Source: Archangium violaceum Cb vi76
GTDB taxonomy: Bacteria; Myxococcota; Myxococcia; Myxococcales; Myxococcaceae
DNA length: 39,777 nucleotides
Direction of reading: 5' to 3'
Assembly (NCBI RefSeq): GCF_000733295.1
Contig: NZ_JPMI01000263.1
Coordinates: forward strand, 1-39,777
Below, one piece after another: positions 1 through 8,935 of this stretch. The translations under genes were made by a program, and so were the position numbers. The notes below the pieces were generated by a model that was given only the letters and a program-made list of their open reading frames with translations, was not told the origin of the DNA and searched no databases. How positions within the stretch are numbered: the stretch's first letter is position 1; each line of letters starts with the position of its first letter.

Positions 1-49
1 AACCCTGTATCCACACCGTGGTCCACGGATTGAAGAACGGGCCCAGCCA

Positions 50-120
50 CCCTCACCCCAACCCTCTCCCGGAGGGAGAGGGAGCAGGTGGAGGGAGAGG
101 GTTGGGGTGGAGGGAGAGGG
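50..120. repeat. 33-bp palindromic repeat, copy 1, plus inverted partial copy
   Basis: The copy at 50-82 starts CCCTCACCCCAA and continues with arms CCCTCTCCC and GGGAGAGGG separated by 3 nt. A partial inverted copy follows: bases 56-70 are the exact reverse complement of 93-107, giving a 15-bp perfect inverted repeat. The element lies 46 bp beyond the stop of the minus-strand histidine kinase, where the hairpins could end its transcript. Other copies lie at 2631-2711, 7782-7814, 27448-27480, 33886-33918 and 39706-39738. Confidence 0.9.
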
Positions 121-127
121 ACCTGGC

Positions 128-1582
128 TCAGTGCACGGTCTCAGCCGGGCTCGAAGCAACGGCCGGTTGCGCCGCGGAGCGAGCGCGGGGCAGCCGGACG
201 CGGAAGGTGGAGCCCACGCCAGGGCGGCTCTCCACCTCGATGCGGCCGCCATGAGCCTCCACGATGCGCCGGGCCACCGACAGTCCAAGTCCCACGCCCG
301 GTGCCTTCTCCCGGGCCCGCCCCGTGCGCCGGAACGGAGCGAAGAGCATGCGCAGCTCCTCGCTGGAGATGCCGATGCCCCGGTCCACCACGCTCAACAC
401 CGCCTCCTCGCTCTCGTAGCCGACGATGACGTCCACCCTGCTGCCGCCCTGCGAGTACTTCAGCGCGTTGCTCACCAGGTTGTGCAACACCTGCTCCACG
501 CGCGTGGCGTCGCAGCACAGGAGGACGGGCTCCTCGGGGAGATGGAGCCTCAAGTCATGTGAGGAGCCGCCAGCCTGGTACAGCTCCACCACGGCGGTGG
601 CGAGCTCGCGCGCATCGCGCTCCTCGAGGCTCAGCTCGAATCTGCCGGCCTCGATTCGGGTGGCGTCGAGCAGGTCTCCCACCATCCGGTCCAGGCGGGC
701 CACCTGACGGCGCACGAGGGCCATGGTCTTCTGCATGCGCTCCTCGGGGATGGGCCGGCCGGAGGTGACGAGGGCGGCGGACATCTTCAGCGCGGAGAGG
801 GGATTGCGCAGGTCATGCGCCACACCGGCGAGGAAGGTGAGCTGCTCCTCCTGCTGGCGGGCGAGGGAGTTGGCCATCTCGTTGAAGGTGCGGGCCATGT
901 CACGCAGCTCGACGGGGCCGGCCACGGGGGCGCGGGTGCGCTTGCGGCCGGCGCCGAAGCGGCGCATGGCGCGGCTCATGTCGAGCAGGGGGCGGAAGAC
1001 GAAGCGGCGCAACCACCACAACAGCGCGCCGCCGCCCAGCACCAGGAGCGCGGCCACGCTGACGGCGCCGATGTTGGCGAGCTGGTCCCACCGGTCGGCC
1101 TGGAGCTGGACGGTCCGGGCCTCGTTGACGTTGAAGGTGACGAGCCCATCCAACGCGGCGAGCGCGGCCTCCAGGGAAGGAACGAGCTCGCGGGCGGCCT
1201 GCTCGGTGGGGAGGTTCGCGGCGCGCTCCCGGGCGAGCAGGTAGTTGGAGATGGTGCGCTCGGCGTCGTCGATGAGCGCCTGCTCCTGGGGCGACCAGGC
1301 GTTGGCGCGGGCCTCGGTGAGGTGGAGCCGGAGATTGGACTCGATGGCCGCCAGGGAGCGGGGCGAGTCGGAGGGGATGCGCAGGAGCGAGTCGGACAGC
1401 CGGTAGAGGGAGAGCAGATCCACCTGGAGGGCCTCGGCCAGGCGGACGCCCTCCACGGCGCTGCCCATGCTCGCGGTGGTGCGATGGAGGTAGGTGGTCA
1501 GGACGATGAGGGAGGCGGCGCCGGCCAGGGCGAGGGCCGCGAGCATGGCGATGGCGGCGGTCATGATGCGCCTGAGACTCAT
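128..1582 (-). CDS. membrane sensor histidine kinase (HAMP-HisKA-HATPase)
   Basis: This is a 484-residue inner-membrane sensor kinase. Residues 8-30 form a first membrane segment. A helical, probably periplasmic sensor region (about 31-168) follows, then a second membrane segment (about 172-191), a HAMP linker (192-245) and the H-box AHDLRNPLSALK with phospho-acceptor His256. The ATPase domain has an N-box (HNLVSNALKYS, Asn372), a G1 box (DRGIGIS) and a G2 box (GVGLGLS). The start was set at 1582 because GGGAGG precedes it at good spacing; a longer reading frame to 1696 has no such site. No response regulator is adjacent, so its partner is unknown. The DxRN H-box and short helical sensor are typical of myxobacterial orphan kinases (family knowledge). 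The stimulus cannot be read from the sequence. Confidence 0.93.
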   Translation of the reverse strand: MSLRRIMTAAIAMLAALALAGAASLIVLTTYLHRTTASMGSAVEGVRLAEALQVDLLSLYRLSDSLLRIPSDSPRSLAAIESNLRLHLTEARANAWSPQEQALIDDAERTISNYLLARERAANLPTEQAARELVPSLEAALAALDGLVTFNVNEARTVQLQADRWDQLANIGAVSVAALLVLGGGALLWWLRRFVFRPLLDMSRAMRRFGAGRKRTRAPVAGPVELRDMARTFNEMANSLARQQEEQLTFLAGVAHDLRNPLSALKMSAALVTSGRPIPEERMQKTMALVRRQVARLDRMVGDLLDATRIEAGRFELSLEERDARELATAVVELYQAGGSSHDLRLHLPEEPVLLCCDATRVEQVLHNLVSNALKYSQGGSRVDVIVGYESEEAVLSVVDRGIGISSEELRMLFAPFRRTGRAREKAPGVGLGLSVARRIVEAHGGRIEVESRPGVGSTFRVRLPRARSAAQPAVASSPAETVH

Positions 1583-1798
1583 GACGCCTCCCGGCGGAAG
1601 GAGCGGCCGCGATGCGGGACGTTGCGGGGGCTGCGAGGGTCCACGCGATTCCTCCCGGAGAGACGGAGGGCCCGCGCCCTCCCTTCTCTGCAACACGAAG
1701 ATGTGTCCGGAAGAAGCGGGAGCCCCATGCCCGGCGGGAGGGGAGCCGAGGGAGCGTGAGCGAGGCGGCGGGCGGACCCCTCTTGCGTGAGCCGGGGC

Positions 1799-2611
1799 TC
1801 AGGCGCCGAAGCCGCCGAGGGCGGTGCGGCTGAAGCTGGCGGCGCCCTGGCTGACGCGGACGGCGGACTGGCTGAAGACCTGGAAGGCCTTGCGGATGTC
1901 CTGGGCGCTCTGGCCAGGGGTGAGGATCCACTTGTCCTCGATGCCCATCTCGCGGAAGACCTTGCGGAAGTCGGTGCTGCCGTCGTCGATGCCCATGCCG
2001 GCGACGATGTGGTTCTCGGCGCGGCGCAGGTCATTCACGAGCGCGGCGACATCACGAGGGCGGGAGCTCTGCGAGTGGCAGTCGGCACCATCGGTGATGA
2101 GGAGGGTGACGGTGCGGGCGGAGACGCCGTTGCGGGTGAACTCCTGGGCCTTGGCGAGCACGGTGCCGAGCAGGACGACGGCCTGGTCATAGAGGGGCGT
2201 GCCCTTGTCGGGGTCGTAGTTCTTGGAGTGCATGCGGACGACGTCCTCGAGGGGCCGGAAGGGGTTGAGGACGAAGCCATTGAGGTAGCGGGTGTGGAAG
2301 AGGACGCCGTCCTTCTGTTGGGAGGAGAGGAGGGCATCGAGGACGAGGTTGTGGCCGTCGCAGACGGTGCGGGCGTGGCCGGCGTGCTGGATGGAGCCGG
2401 AGTCATCGGGCATGACGGTGACGAGGACGACCTCGGAGGCCTGGACGTCATCGACGCTGATGCCGAGGCCGGCCTGTATCTGAGCGCCGAGGTCCACGAC
2501 GGTGAGGGCCTGAAGGGCCTGGGGGCTGAGAACCCCTTCGGCGTGAGCGGCCTGGAAGAGCTGAGAGACATTGGCGCTGGAGCTGTTGCCATTGCTGGAC
2601 GAGGAACTCAT
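1799..2611 (-). CDS. von Willebrand factor A domain protein (YegL/TerY-like)
   Basis: This is a 270-residue cytoplasmic protein without signal peptide or membrane segment. The vWA fold is shown by the metal-ion-dependent adhesion site: Asp69-x-Ser71-x-Ser73 (PDDSGSI), Thr138 (GTPLYD) and Asp174 (LLITDGAD). A Ser-rich N-terminus (SSSSSNGNSSS) and about 50 extra residues precede the domain. Such vWA proteins bind a divalent metal and a protein ligand. Together with a PP2C phosphatase and a Ser/Thr-type kinase they form the TerY-P triad, whose familiar E. coli members are YegL, YegK and YegI. Here the kinase and phosphatase lie 1.6 kb upstream on the same strand. The gene follows the nicotinamidase-like gene by 118 bp that contain two palindromic repeats, and no separate promoter is evident, so it probably shares that gene's NrtR-type promoter. 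The start codon follows the repeat region directly and its ribosome site is unclear. Confidence 0.9.
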   Translation of the reverse strand: MSSSSSNGNSSSANVSQLFQAAHAEGVLSPQALQALTVVDLGAQIQAGLGISVDDVQASEVVLVTVMPDDSGSIQHAGHARTVCDGHNLVLDALLSSQQKDGVLFHTRYLNGFVLNPFRPLEDVVRMHSKNYDPDKGTPLYDQAVVLLGTVLAKAQEFTRNGVSARTVTLLITDGADCHSQSSRPRDVAALVNDLRRAENHIVAGMGIDDGSTDFRKVFREMGIEDKWILTPGQSAQDIRKAFQVFSQSAVRVSQGAASFSRTALGGFGA

Positions 2612-2630
2612 CTGAGCCTCCGTGGAAATC

Positions 2631-2711
2631 CCCTCTCCCTCTGGGAGAGGGTCAGGGTGAGGGAAAAGAGTCCCCACTCCCTCTCCCACCGGGAGAGGGT
2701 CGGGGTGAGGG
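2631..2711. repeat. 33-bp palindromic repeat, copies 2a and 2b (tandem)
   Basis: Two copies, 2631-2663 and 2679-2711, lie head to tail in the 118-bp gap between the nicotinamidase-like gene and the vWA gene. Each has arms CCCTCTCCC and GGGAGAGGG followed by GTCAGGGTGAGGG or GTCGGGGTGAGGG. They are inverted relative to the other loci if judged from the direction of the upstream gene. Paired hairpins here could lower read-through or stabilise the upstream part of the transcript (inference). Confidence 0.9.
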
Positions 2712-2729
2712 TATCGGGCTCCGTGTTGC

Positions 2730-3800
<1,071 letters not shown>

Positions 3801-3843
3801 GGTGCAACCCTCCTGGGTGGAGCGGCTTACCGCGCCACCCTTC

Positions 3844-3888
3844 GTGTATCGACAACACCAACATAGTGTCCGAATTACACGTAGTCAA
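3844..3888 (-). promoter_or_regulatory. sigma-70-type promoter with two NrtR-like operators before the hydrolase gene
   Basis: Read on the minus strand, TTGACT (3888-3883) and TATGTT (3865-3860) are separated by exactly 17 bp. The spacer holds a GTGT-N7-ACAC dyad at 3866-3880. A second GTGT-N7-ACAC lies at 3844-3858, 22 bp away (two helical turns), over the predicted start site. The same arrangement precedes the phosphatase gene (6914-6958), and a one-dyad version precedes the Nudix regulator gene (7704-7732). Repressor occupancy would block polymerase directly. Confidence 0.8.
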
Positions 3889-4002
3889 GCCAAGGTGGAC
3901 CGAATCGATGCTGGCCCCCGGGTAGGGCGAGGTGTCAGGCCCTGCGCGAACCTGGGCGCTGAGCGAAGAGAAGGGAGAGCGCCTTCTGGGAGCGGACGCG
4001 AG

Positions 4003-4029
4003 CAACTGGTCCAACAGTCGGACCAGTTG
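4003..4029. repeat. palindrome I in the 399-bp kinase/hydrolase intergenic region
   Basis: Arms of 13 bp (CAACTGGTCCAAC and GTCGGACCAGTTG) with one mismatch flank a single central A at 4016. It is clearly related to palindrome II at 4094-4130, as both contain the core GTCCAAC-A-GTYGGAC. It lies downstream of the kinase gene and upstream of the hydrolase promoter. I see no coding sequence between 3801 and 4199. Confidence 0.8.
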
Positions 4030-4093
4030 GCGAACCGCGCGTCCGGAAGGCGGGTCGGCCTCGGCAGGCAGGAGGAGTCCGCCGGGCGCGACG

Positions 4094-4130
4094 TTCACAA
4101 ACTTGTCCAACAGTTGGACAAGTTCGTGAA
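4094..4130. repeat. palindrome II, 37 bp and nearly perfect
   Basis: Two 18-bp arms (4094-4111 and 4113-4130) match at 17 of 18 positions around a single central A at 4112. The core is GTCCAAC-A-GTTGGAC. The one-base centre is too tight for a normal terminator loop and no T-run follows on either strand, so a dimeric protein-binding site or an extruding cruciform fits better. It is 69 bp past the kinase stop. Confidence 0.85.
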
Positions 4131-4199
4131 GAGCGCGCCCGGAGGGCGGCGGGTCTCAGGAGCCGAGGCTGAAGCACTCGGCCACATGGCGCCTGGGAA

Positions 4200-6068
4200 T
4201 CACGTCATCCGCAGGGCGGTGATGTCCTGGCGGCGGACGACGGTGAGCCCGTTCCGGGTGAGGAAGAGGCGGCTGTCTGCATCGACGAAGGGCTCGGTGT
4301 CGGGGAACTCGCGAACCACCTCGAGCCGGCCCTGACGCAGTTCCACGCGGACGAGCCCCGCGTCCGTGGGAGCGAACAGCGCCTCACCCGAGGCGCACTT
4401 CCCTCGCACCGAGCCGAGCCACGAGCCATCCCCCGCCTCGCCCCTGGCGCTGGCCTTCACGGTGCCATCCGCGCCCACCACGACGCAGTGGTTCACCGTC
4501 CGGCCGCCGGTCTCCTCGGCGAGGAAGAGCCAGCAGTTCGCGCCATCGAACACGGCCTCCGCGTCCACCAGCCGGCCCGAGGGCCACGGCAGCGCCAGGC
4601 CATCCCGGAGTCCCGGGCGCTCGGCGTCGAAGACGAACGCACCGCGCAGCGAGCCCGCGCGGTGGAAGCCGAGCCCGAAGCGCGGCCCCACGAAGAGGCG
4701 CGTCTGCCCATCGAGCACCTCGCCCAGCCGCTCGGGAGCGAACGCCCCATCGCGCCACAGTGCACCCGCGTGCGCCCAGTAACGGTGGCGCGCATTCGCC
4801 GCGAAGGCCGGGCGCTGCTCGGGCGCATCCACGCCGAGCCGCTCGGGGCGCTGGCCCGGGGCGAGCACCGCGAACTCCCCGCCCTTCCCCACCAGCGTGA
4901 CGGCGCCCTGCAGTGCCCAGTGCAGCGAGGGCTCCAACCCCCCCTGGAGCACCGCCGAGCCCTCCTCGCGCCGGTACGCCCCGTTCGCGTGAAAGAGCCA
5001 ACGCAGCGTCCCGTCCTCGACGCTGGCGTGGAGGATGACGCCCTCGGTGGTGAAGAGGCGGGTGGCCACCACCTGGCCGCGCACGGTGGTGACGGGCGTG
5101 GTGGCCAGGGTCGCGCTCGGGCGGCACGTGGGGCACGAGGCCCGCGCATGCTCCACGCCACACGAGGCACAGACCGTGAAGCGCAGCGAGTCCAGCAGCG
5201 GCAACGGGAACGGCCCGCGGAGATCCTCGACGAACACCCGGTGCAGGCAGTGCAGCAGGTCATCCGGAAGCACACCGAAGGGGGTGGCCGGCTTGGGGTA
5301 CTGGACGTCCGGGTGGAAGACGGTGATGCGCTGGAGGACGCGAGCGGTGGGCGTGGCCTTGGGCGTGGGAGGCTTCGGGCGGTGGATGCCGCCATGGGGC
5401 CCCACGCACAGAAGACTCTGCATCAGCGCGACGGTGAAGGCATACCAGTCACTGTCCGGAGACGCCGGGCGCGAGGGCATCAGCCCCTGCGTCGAGCCGC
5501 CCAGGCGCAGCGGGTCCAGGAACTTCTCGGTGAAGACGGGGGAGAGATAGGACCCGAACTGGAAGCTGTCCGCGTCGATGAGCCAGGCATCGTTGCCGGT
5601 GACGAGGATGTTGAGGTCGTTGAAGTCCCCCACCACCACGCCGCTGCCGTGGAGCGCGGAGAGCGTGCGGTGCAAGCCGCGGAAGAGCTCGGAGACGCGG
5701 GAGGACGGCACACCGGCGCGGCGGAAGGCCGGGTCGCCGAAGCGGCGCAGGGGCTCGGCGCCCTCGAGCTTGCGCATGGCGTAGCCGAGCAGCGTCGTGC
5801 CCTTCTTGTCGGTGGCGAGCGTCTCGGGAGACACCACCCGCGCGGGCAGGGGCCTCGGGAAGGCGGGCAGCTTGTGCTGGTGCTCGGCGATGCGGGCCCG
5901 TGCGGCGGCCTGCTCCTGGGGGAGGTTGTCGTAGTCGGGGTGCTCGGGAGGCTTGAAGAGCTTGAGGACGCGCCCGTCCCCGAGGTCGAAGACATCCGCC
6001 TCGCCGCCCTTGCCGAGCGCCTTCCTCGGGTCCAACCGGAGCCTCTTGCCCTCGAGATAGACGTCCAT
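4200..6068 (-). CDS. Ser/Thr-type protein kinase with zinc ribbon (YegI-like, TerY-P triad)
   Basis: This is a 622-residue protein without membrane segments. The N-terminal kinase domain (1-295) has a glycine-rich loop GKGGEADV (19-26), a probable ATP lysine in VLKLFK (Lys36), a catalytic loop VVVGDFNDLNILV with Asp148 and Asn153, and LIDADSF (Asp165/Asp167) in place of DFG. The usual HRD is replaced by VGD, as in the YegI/COG4248-type kinases. A four-cysteine zinc ribbon follows (Cys300, Cys303, Cys312, Cys315). The last 300 residues show repeated short beta-like segments and may form a beta-propeller (inference). The start at 6068 lies 4 bp after the stop of the phosphatase gene, so the two are translationally coupled. 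The longer open frame upstream overlaps the phosphatase gene and is not real. The pair should work as opposed kinase and phosphatase on a shared substrate, possibly the vWA protein. Confidence 0.9.
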   Translation of the reverse strand: MDVYLEGKRLRLDPRKALGKGGEADVFDLGDGRVLKLFKPPEHPDYDNLPQEQAAARARIAEHQHKLPAFPRPLPARVVSPETLATDKKGTTLLGYAMRKLEGAEPLRRFGDPAFRRAGVPSSRVSELFRGLHRTLSALHGSGVVVGDFNDLNILVTGNDAWLIDADSFQFGSYLSPVFTEKFLDPLRLGGSTQGLMPSRPASPDSDWYAFTVALMQSLLCVGPHGGIHRPKPPTPKATPTARVLQRITVFHPDVQYPKPATPFGVLPDDLLHCLHRVFVEDLRGPFPLPLLDSLRFTVCASCGVEHARASCPTCRPSATLATTPVTTVRGQVVATRLFTTEGVILHASVEDGTLRWLFHANGAYRREEGSAVLQGGLEPSLHWALQGAVTLVGKGGEFAVLAPGQRPERLGVDAPEQRPAFAANARHRYWAHAGALWRDGAFAPERLGEVLDGQTRLFVGPRFGLGFHRAGSLRGAFVFDAERPGLRDGLALPWPSGRLVDAEAVFDGANCWLFLAEETGGRTVNHCVVVGADGTVKASARGEAGDGSWLGSVRGKCASGEALFAPTDAGLVRVELRQGRLEVVREFPDTEPFVDADSRLFLTRNGLTVVRRQDITALRMT

Positions 6069-6072
6069 GGTG

Positions 6073-6879
6073 TCAGGCCCTCCCCTGCCGGCGGCGCAGG
6101 ACGACGAGCGTGGTGTCATCGGAGAGCAACCCGGGCACGCGCTCGAGTCTGCGGGCGGGGAAGTCGGCGCGGACGGACTCGCGGTTGAGCAGCGCGAGGC
6201 GGCGGCGCAGTGCGTCCGGGTTCGAGAAGTACCGGCCATCACTCCAGAACTGCGAGAGCGGACCCACGGGCTCCTCGCGCTCGGGCACTCGCGATTCAGC
6301 GAGGCCCGCGAGGTCCGAGACTCCATCCGTGCCGAGCAGCAGCGAATCCACCTCGGCGGTGGGCCGCAGGGTGTTGGCCTTCAAGGACACGGCGCCCGGC
6401 TTCAGCAGCCCATAGGCGAGGTACGGCGGCGCGTTGTTGGGAAAGGGCCCGAGCCGGTGCACATCCCCATTGAGGGCCCAGAGCCCATCGCCCGCGGAGA
6501 AGACGAGCGTGTGCTCGGGGGTGACGACGGCGCCCACGACGGTGAAGAGGAGCGCCTCACCGATGGCCCGCTCGCCGAGCTCCCCGGAGATGGCCTGGAG
6601 GAAGCACAGCACGTCCGCGCCCAGGCGCTGGAGGAACTCGGGGGACTCGATGGGCACCTGCCTGCCCAGCAGCGAGAGCGCTCCCTCCACGACCCGCCGG
6701 GCGCCCAGTTGCGCCCCCAGCTCGCTCTGCGCGCCACTGCCGCACCCATCCGTGACCACGGCGGCCAGACCGTGCTCGCTCGCCCGGGCCCAGAAGGAGT
6801 CCTGGTTGTTGCGTCCGGCTCGGGCGTGCTCCCGGCCCTGCACGGTGGCGGCGGCGAGCTCGAAGGGCAGCGCGGACAT
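6073..6879 (-). CDS. PP2C-type protein phosphatase (YegK-like, TerY-P triad)
   Basis: This 268-residue metal-dependent Ser/Thr phosphatase has the PP2C motifs in order: GRNNQDSF with Asp27, VVTDGCGSG with Asp44, FSAGDG (about 128-132), LGTDGVSD with Asp185, and LSDDTTLVV with Asp254/255. The metal-binding aspartates are therefore all present and the enzyme should be active. It lacks membrane segments and extra domains, as usual for triad phosphatases. The ATG at 6879 is preceded by GAGGAG. It is the first gene of a two-gene operon with the kinase (4-bp gap). A promoter with two NrtR-like dyads lies 35-80 bp upstream. Its natural substrate would be the kinase or the proteins that kinase phosphorylates. 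Confidence 0.92.
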   Translation of the reverse strand: MSALPFELAAATVQGREHARAGRNNQDSFWARASEHGLAAVVTDGCGSGAQSELGAQLGARRVVEGALSLLGRQVPIESPEFLQRLGADVLCFLQAISGELGERAIGEALLFTVVGAVVTPEHTLVFSAGDGLWALNGDVHRLGPFPNNAPPYLAYGLLKPGAVSLKANTLRPTAEVDSLLLGTDGVSDLAGLAESRVPEREEPVGPLSQFWSDGRYFSNPDALRRRLALLNRESVRADFPARRLERVPGLLSDDTTLVVLRRRQGRA

Positions 6880-6913
6880 GGCTCTCCTCTCCCAGGTGGC
6901 CTGGGCAGATGTC

Positions 6914-6958
6914 GTGTTCTACGGACACCAAGTTAGTGTCCATAAAACACGAAGTCAA
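6914..6958 (-). promoter_or_regulatory. sigma-70-type promoter with two NrtR-like operators before the phosphatase-kinase operon
   Basis: On the minus strand TTGACT (6958-6953), a 17-bp spacer and TAACTT (6935-6930) form the promoter. GTGT-N7-ACAC occurs at 6936-6950 within the spacer and again at 6914-6928, 22 bp downstream. The outer bases extend the symmetry (TCGTGTT left, AACACGA right), so the whole 40-bp site is itself a large dyad. It matches the layout at 3844-3888 base for base at the key positions. Confidence 0.82.
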
Positions 6959-6984
6959 CCCGATGGCCCGGGTGGGGAGAAGGA

Positions 6985-7674
6985 CTACAGCTCGAAGTTG
7001 AAGCCGGCCTTCTCCAGTTGCTTGTACTTCTTGTGGTCGAAGCGGTAGAGGCGCGCGGCGCGGTGGGAGACGTCCTGCTCCACCTCGTCGAGCTCCTCGA
7101 GCAGCTCCATGGCGAGCAGCTTCTTGCGGAAGTTGCGCTTGTCGAGCTCGCGCTCGAGGATCTTCTCGTACATGCGCTGCAACTGGGTGAGGGTGAACTT
7201 GGGCGGCAGCAGCTCGAAGCCGATGGGCTGGTAGCGGACCTTGCCCTTCAGCCGCTGGTGGGCCGTGGCGAGGATGTCCGCGTGGTCGAACGCCAGCTTG
7301 GGCACGTCATAGACGGAGAACCAGGCGGCCTCCCGGGCGTCGGTGGCGGCGTGCACGCGGTGATCCGACAGCTTCACCAGCGCGAAGTAGGCCACGCTCA
7401 CCACCCGGCCCCGTGGATCCCGCTCCGGCGCCCCGAAGGTGTAGAGCTGCTCCATCAGGTTGGGGCGGATGCCGGCCTCTTCCTGGAGCTCACGGCGCGC
7501 GGCGTCCTCGAGCGACTCGTCCATGCGGACGAAGCCACCCGGCAGCGCCCACCGGCCCTGGAAGGGTTCCACGCCGCGCTTGATGAGCAACACCTTCAGG
7601 TCCTCGTCGTCCAGGCCGAACACCACGCAGTCCACCGTCAATGACGGGCGCGGGTAGTCGTAGGTGTAGCTCAC
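6985..7674 (-). CDS. nrtR: NrtR-type Nudix transcriptional regulator
   Basis: This 229-residue protein has an N-terminal Nudix domain and a C-terminal winged-helix region, the layout of NrtR regulators of NAD metabolism. The Nudix box fits GX5EX7REUXEEXGU completely (from GFVRMDE through RELQEEAGI), so ADP-ribose or a related compound may be bound and possibly cleaved; some NrtR proteins have lost this. The helix [15 protein letters not shown] followed by [11 protein letters not shown] is the typical NrtR DNA-binding segment. NrtR proteins repress NAD salvage genes and release DNA on binding ADP-ribose (family knowledge). The start is GTG at 7674, with AAGGAA upstream. A single GTGT-N7-ACAC dyad sits in its own promoter, which suggests autoregulation. 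The same dyad, doubled, precedes the nicotinamidase-like gene and the phosphatase-kinase operon. Confidence 0.88.
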   Translation of the reverse strand: MSYTYDYPRPSLTVDCVVFGLDDEDLKVLLIKRGVEPFQGRWALPGGFVRMDESLEDAARRELQEEAGIRPNLMEQLYTFGAPERDPRGRVVSVAYFALVKLSDHRVHAATDAREAAWFSVYDVPKLAFDHADILATAHQRLKGKVRYQPIGFELLPPKFTLTQLQRMYEKILERELDKRNFRKKLLAMELLEELDEVEQDVSHRAARLYRFDHKKYKQLEKAGFNFEL

Positions 7675-7703
7675 GGGATTCCTTTCGTTCCGTTCGTGCC
7701 CAC

Positions 7704-7732
7704 CGCATAGTGTTGGATGGACACTCCGTCAA
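7704..7732 (-). promoter_or_regulatory. promoter of the Nudix regulator gene with one NrtR-like operator
   Basis: On the minus strand TTGACG (7732-7727) and TATGCG (7709-7704) are spaced 17 bp apart, with GTGT-N7-ACAC at 7710-7724 filling the spacer. No second dyad lies 22 bp downstream, unlike the two target promoters, so autorepression may be weaker than target repression. Confidence 0.75.
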
Positions 7733-7781
7733 GCGGCGGAAATCCGAGTGGATGCACGGGGCAGGAGGACGGGGACGGGCA

Positions 7782-7814
7782 CCCTCACCCCGACCCTCTC
7801 CCGGGGGGAGAGGG
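7782..7814. repeat. 33-bp palindromic repeat, copy 3 (forms the end of the AraC gene)
   Basis: CCCTCACCCCGA is followed by arms CCCTCTCCC and GGGAGAGGG separated by 3 nt. Read on the minus strand it encodes the last residues of the AraC-type regulator (PSPPGRGSG) and its TGA stop. Confidence 0.9.
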
Positions 7815-8837
7815 AATGTGGGGAGTGTGGGTACGGCGGAAGGCCTCGGGGCTCATCCCCCACCAACGCTTGAAGGCCCGGTGGAACGTGGCCGGCTCGC
7901 CATAGCCGAGCAGGAAGGAGACTTCCGCGATGGACATCCTCCGCCGCAGGTAGTTCTCCGACAGCTCGCGCCGCACCGCCTCCAGGATGCCCGCGTAGCT
8001 CTGTCCCTCGTCGGCCAGCTTGCGCTGCAACGTGCGCGGCGGCAGGTGCAGCGTCCTCGCCACCGCCTCGAAGGTGAAGTCCCCTCCCGACAGCGTGCGC
8101 CGCACCTGCTCTCGCACCCGCTCGGTGAGGCTCGCCGTCACCGGTAGCCGCGAGAGCTGCCGCTGCGCCTGTTTCTCGAACAGGGTGTTGAGCAGCGCAT
8201 CCGCGTGGACGAAGGGCAGCTCCGCGTCCGCGTGGGAGTACTCGATGTCGTTTCGCGGCGCGCCGAAGACGAGCGGACAGGCGAAGAGGGCCTCGTGCTC
8301 GCGGATGTCCGCGGGCGCCGCGTGGGCGAAGCGCACCTGGAGCGGCCGCACGTCCACCCCCGTGAAGTAGCGCATCCCCAGGGCCACCTGCACGAGCGCG
8401 ACCTCGGCCATCTGCCGGTGTGCCGGCCGCCACGGTCCCACGGGGGTGAAGCGCATGCGCACTCCGCGCTCGGTGTCCTCCACCCCGAAGCGATCCCCAT
8501 CCCCCCAGACGCGCTGGTAGCGGCACCCGCGCACCATGGACTCCTTCAGCGTCGCGCTCGTGAGGATGACGAGCCCGGCCGCGTCATCCGGGTCCACCTC
8601 GCTCATGCGCGCCATGTGCAGGCCCAGGTTGTCGTCCCCCGTCACCTCCACCGCCCGCTCGAGGAGGGTGTCGAGCACGGCGTAGGGGATGCGCAACTCA
8701 GGGTCGTCCAGGTCCTCCAGGCGCAGGCCCACCTCGCGGCAGAGCGCCTCGATGGGCACCTTGTGCTCGGCCGCGATGTCCAGCGCCTGCCGGACGAGCC
8801 GGGAAGAGAGGGCGGCGGGAGGAGAGGAGGACGCCAT
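7785..8837 (-). CDS. AraC-family transcriptional regulator with arabinose-binding-like N-terminal domain
   Basis: This is a 350-residue cytoplasmic regulator. The N-terminal half (about 10-210) resembles the Arabinose_bd (PF12625) ligand domain seen in OruR-type AraC proteins, including the stretch ending LGLHMA near residues 70-76. The C-terminal third carries two helix-turn-helix units: FEAVARTLHLPPRTLQRKL and then IAEVSFLLGYGEPATFHRAF, which is the AraC signature. The last nine residues, PSPPGRGSG, and the stop are encoded by a 33-bp genomic repeat, so the original C-terminus has been replaced or extended. The start is ATG at 8837 with no clear ribosome site. It is divergent from the methyltransferase-like gene at 8936, a possible target. 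Confidence 0.9.
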   Translation of the reverse strand: MASSSPPAALSSRLVRQALDIAAEHKVPIEALCREVGLRLEDLDDPELRIPYAVLDTLLERAVEVTGDDNLGLHMARMSEVDPDDAAGLVILTSATLKESMVRGCRYQRVWGDGDRFGVEDTERGVRMRFTPVGPWRPAHRQMAEVALVQVALGMRYFTGVDVRPLQVRFAHAAPADIREHEALFACPLVFGAPRNDIEYSHADAELPFVHADALLNTLFEKQAQRQLSRLPVTASLTERVREQVRRTLSGGDFTFEAVARTLHLPPRTLQRKLADEGQSYAGILEAVRRELSENYLRRRMSIAEVSFLLGYGEPATFHRAFKRWWGMSPEAFRRTHTPHIPSPPGRGSG

Positions 8838-8935
8838 CGACGGCGGGGACGCTAGCGAGCGGTTGGCGCCCGGTGCAAGCCGTTCTGGCGCCAGCGGCCA
8901 GTGCAGGACGGCCGCCCGGATGGCACCTTCAGCCC

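Noticed and set aside
50-120. Repeated GC-rich blocks considered as a CRISPR array
   Set aside because: Copies are dispersed over the window, palindromic and without regular unique spacers or cas genes.
1690-1712. ACACGAAG followed by GTGTCC before the histidine kinase gene, resembling the NrtR-like dyad
   Set aside because: The half-sites are in the opposite order (ACAC-N6-GTGT), the spacing differs and no TTGAC/-10 pair frames it.
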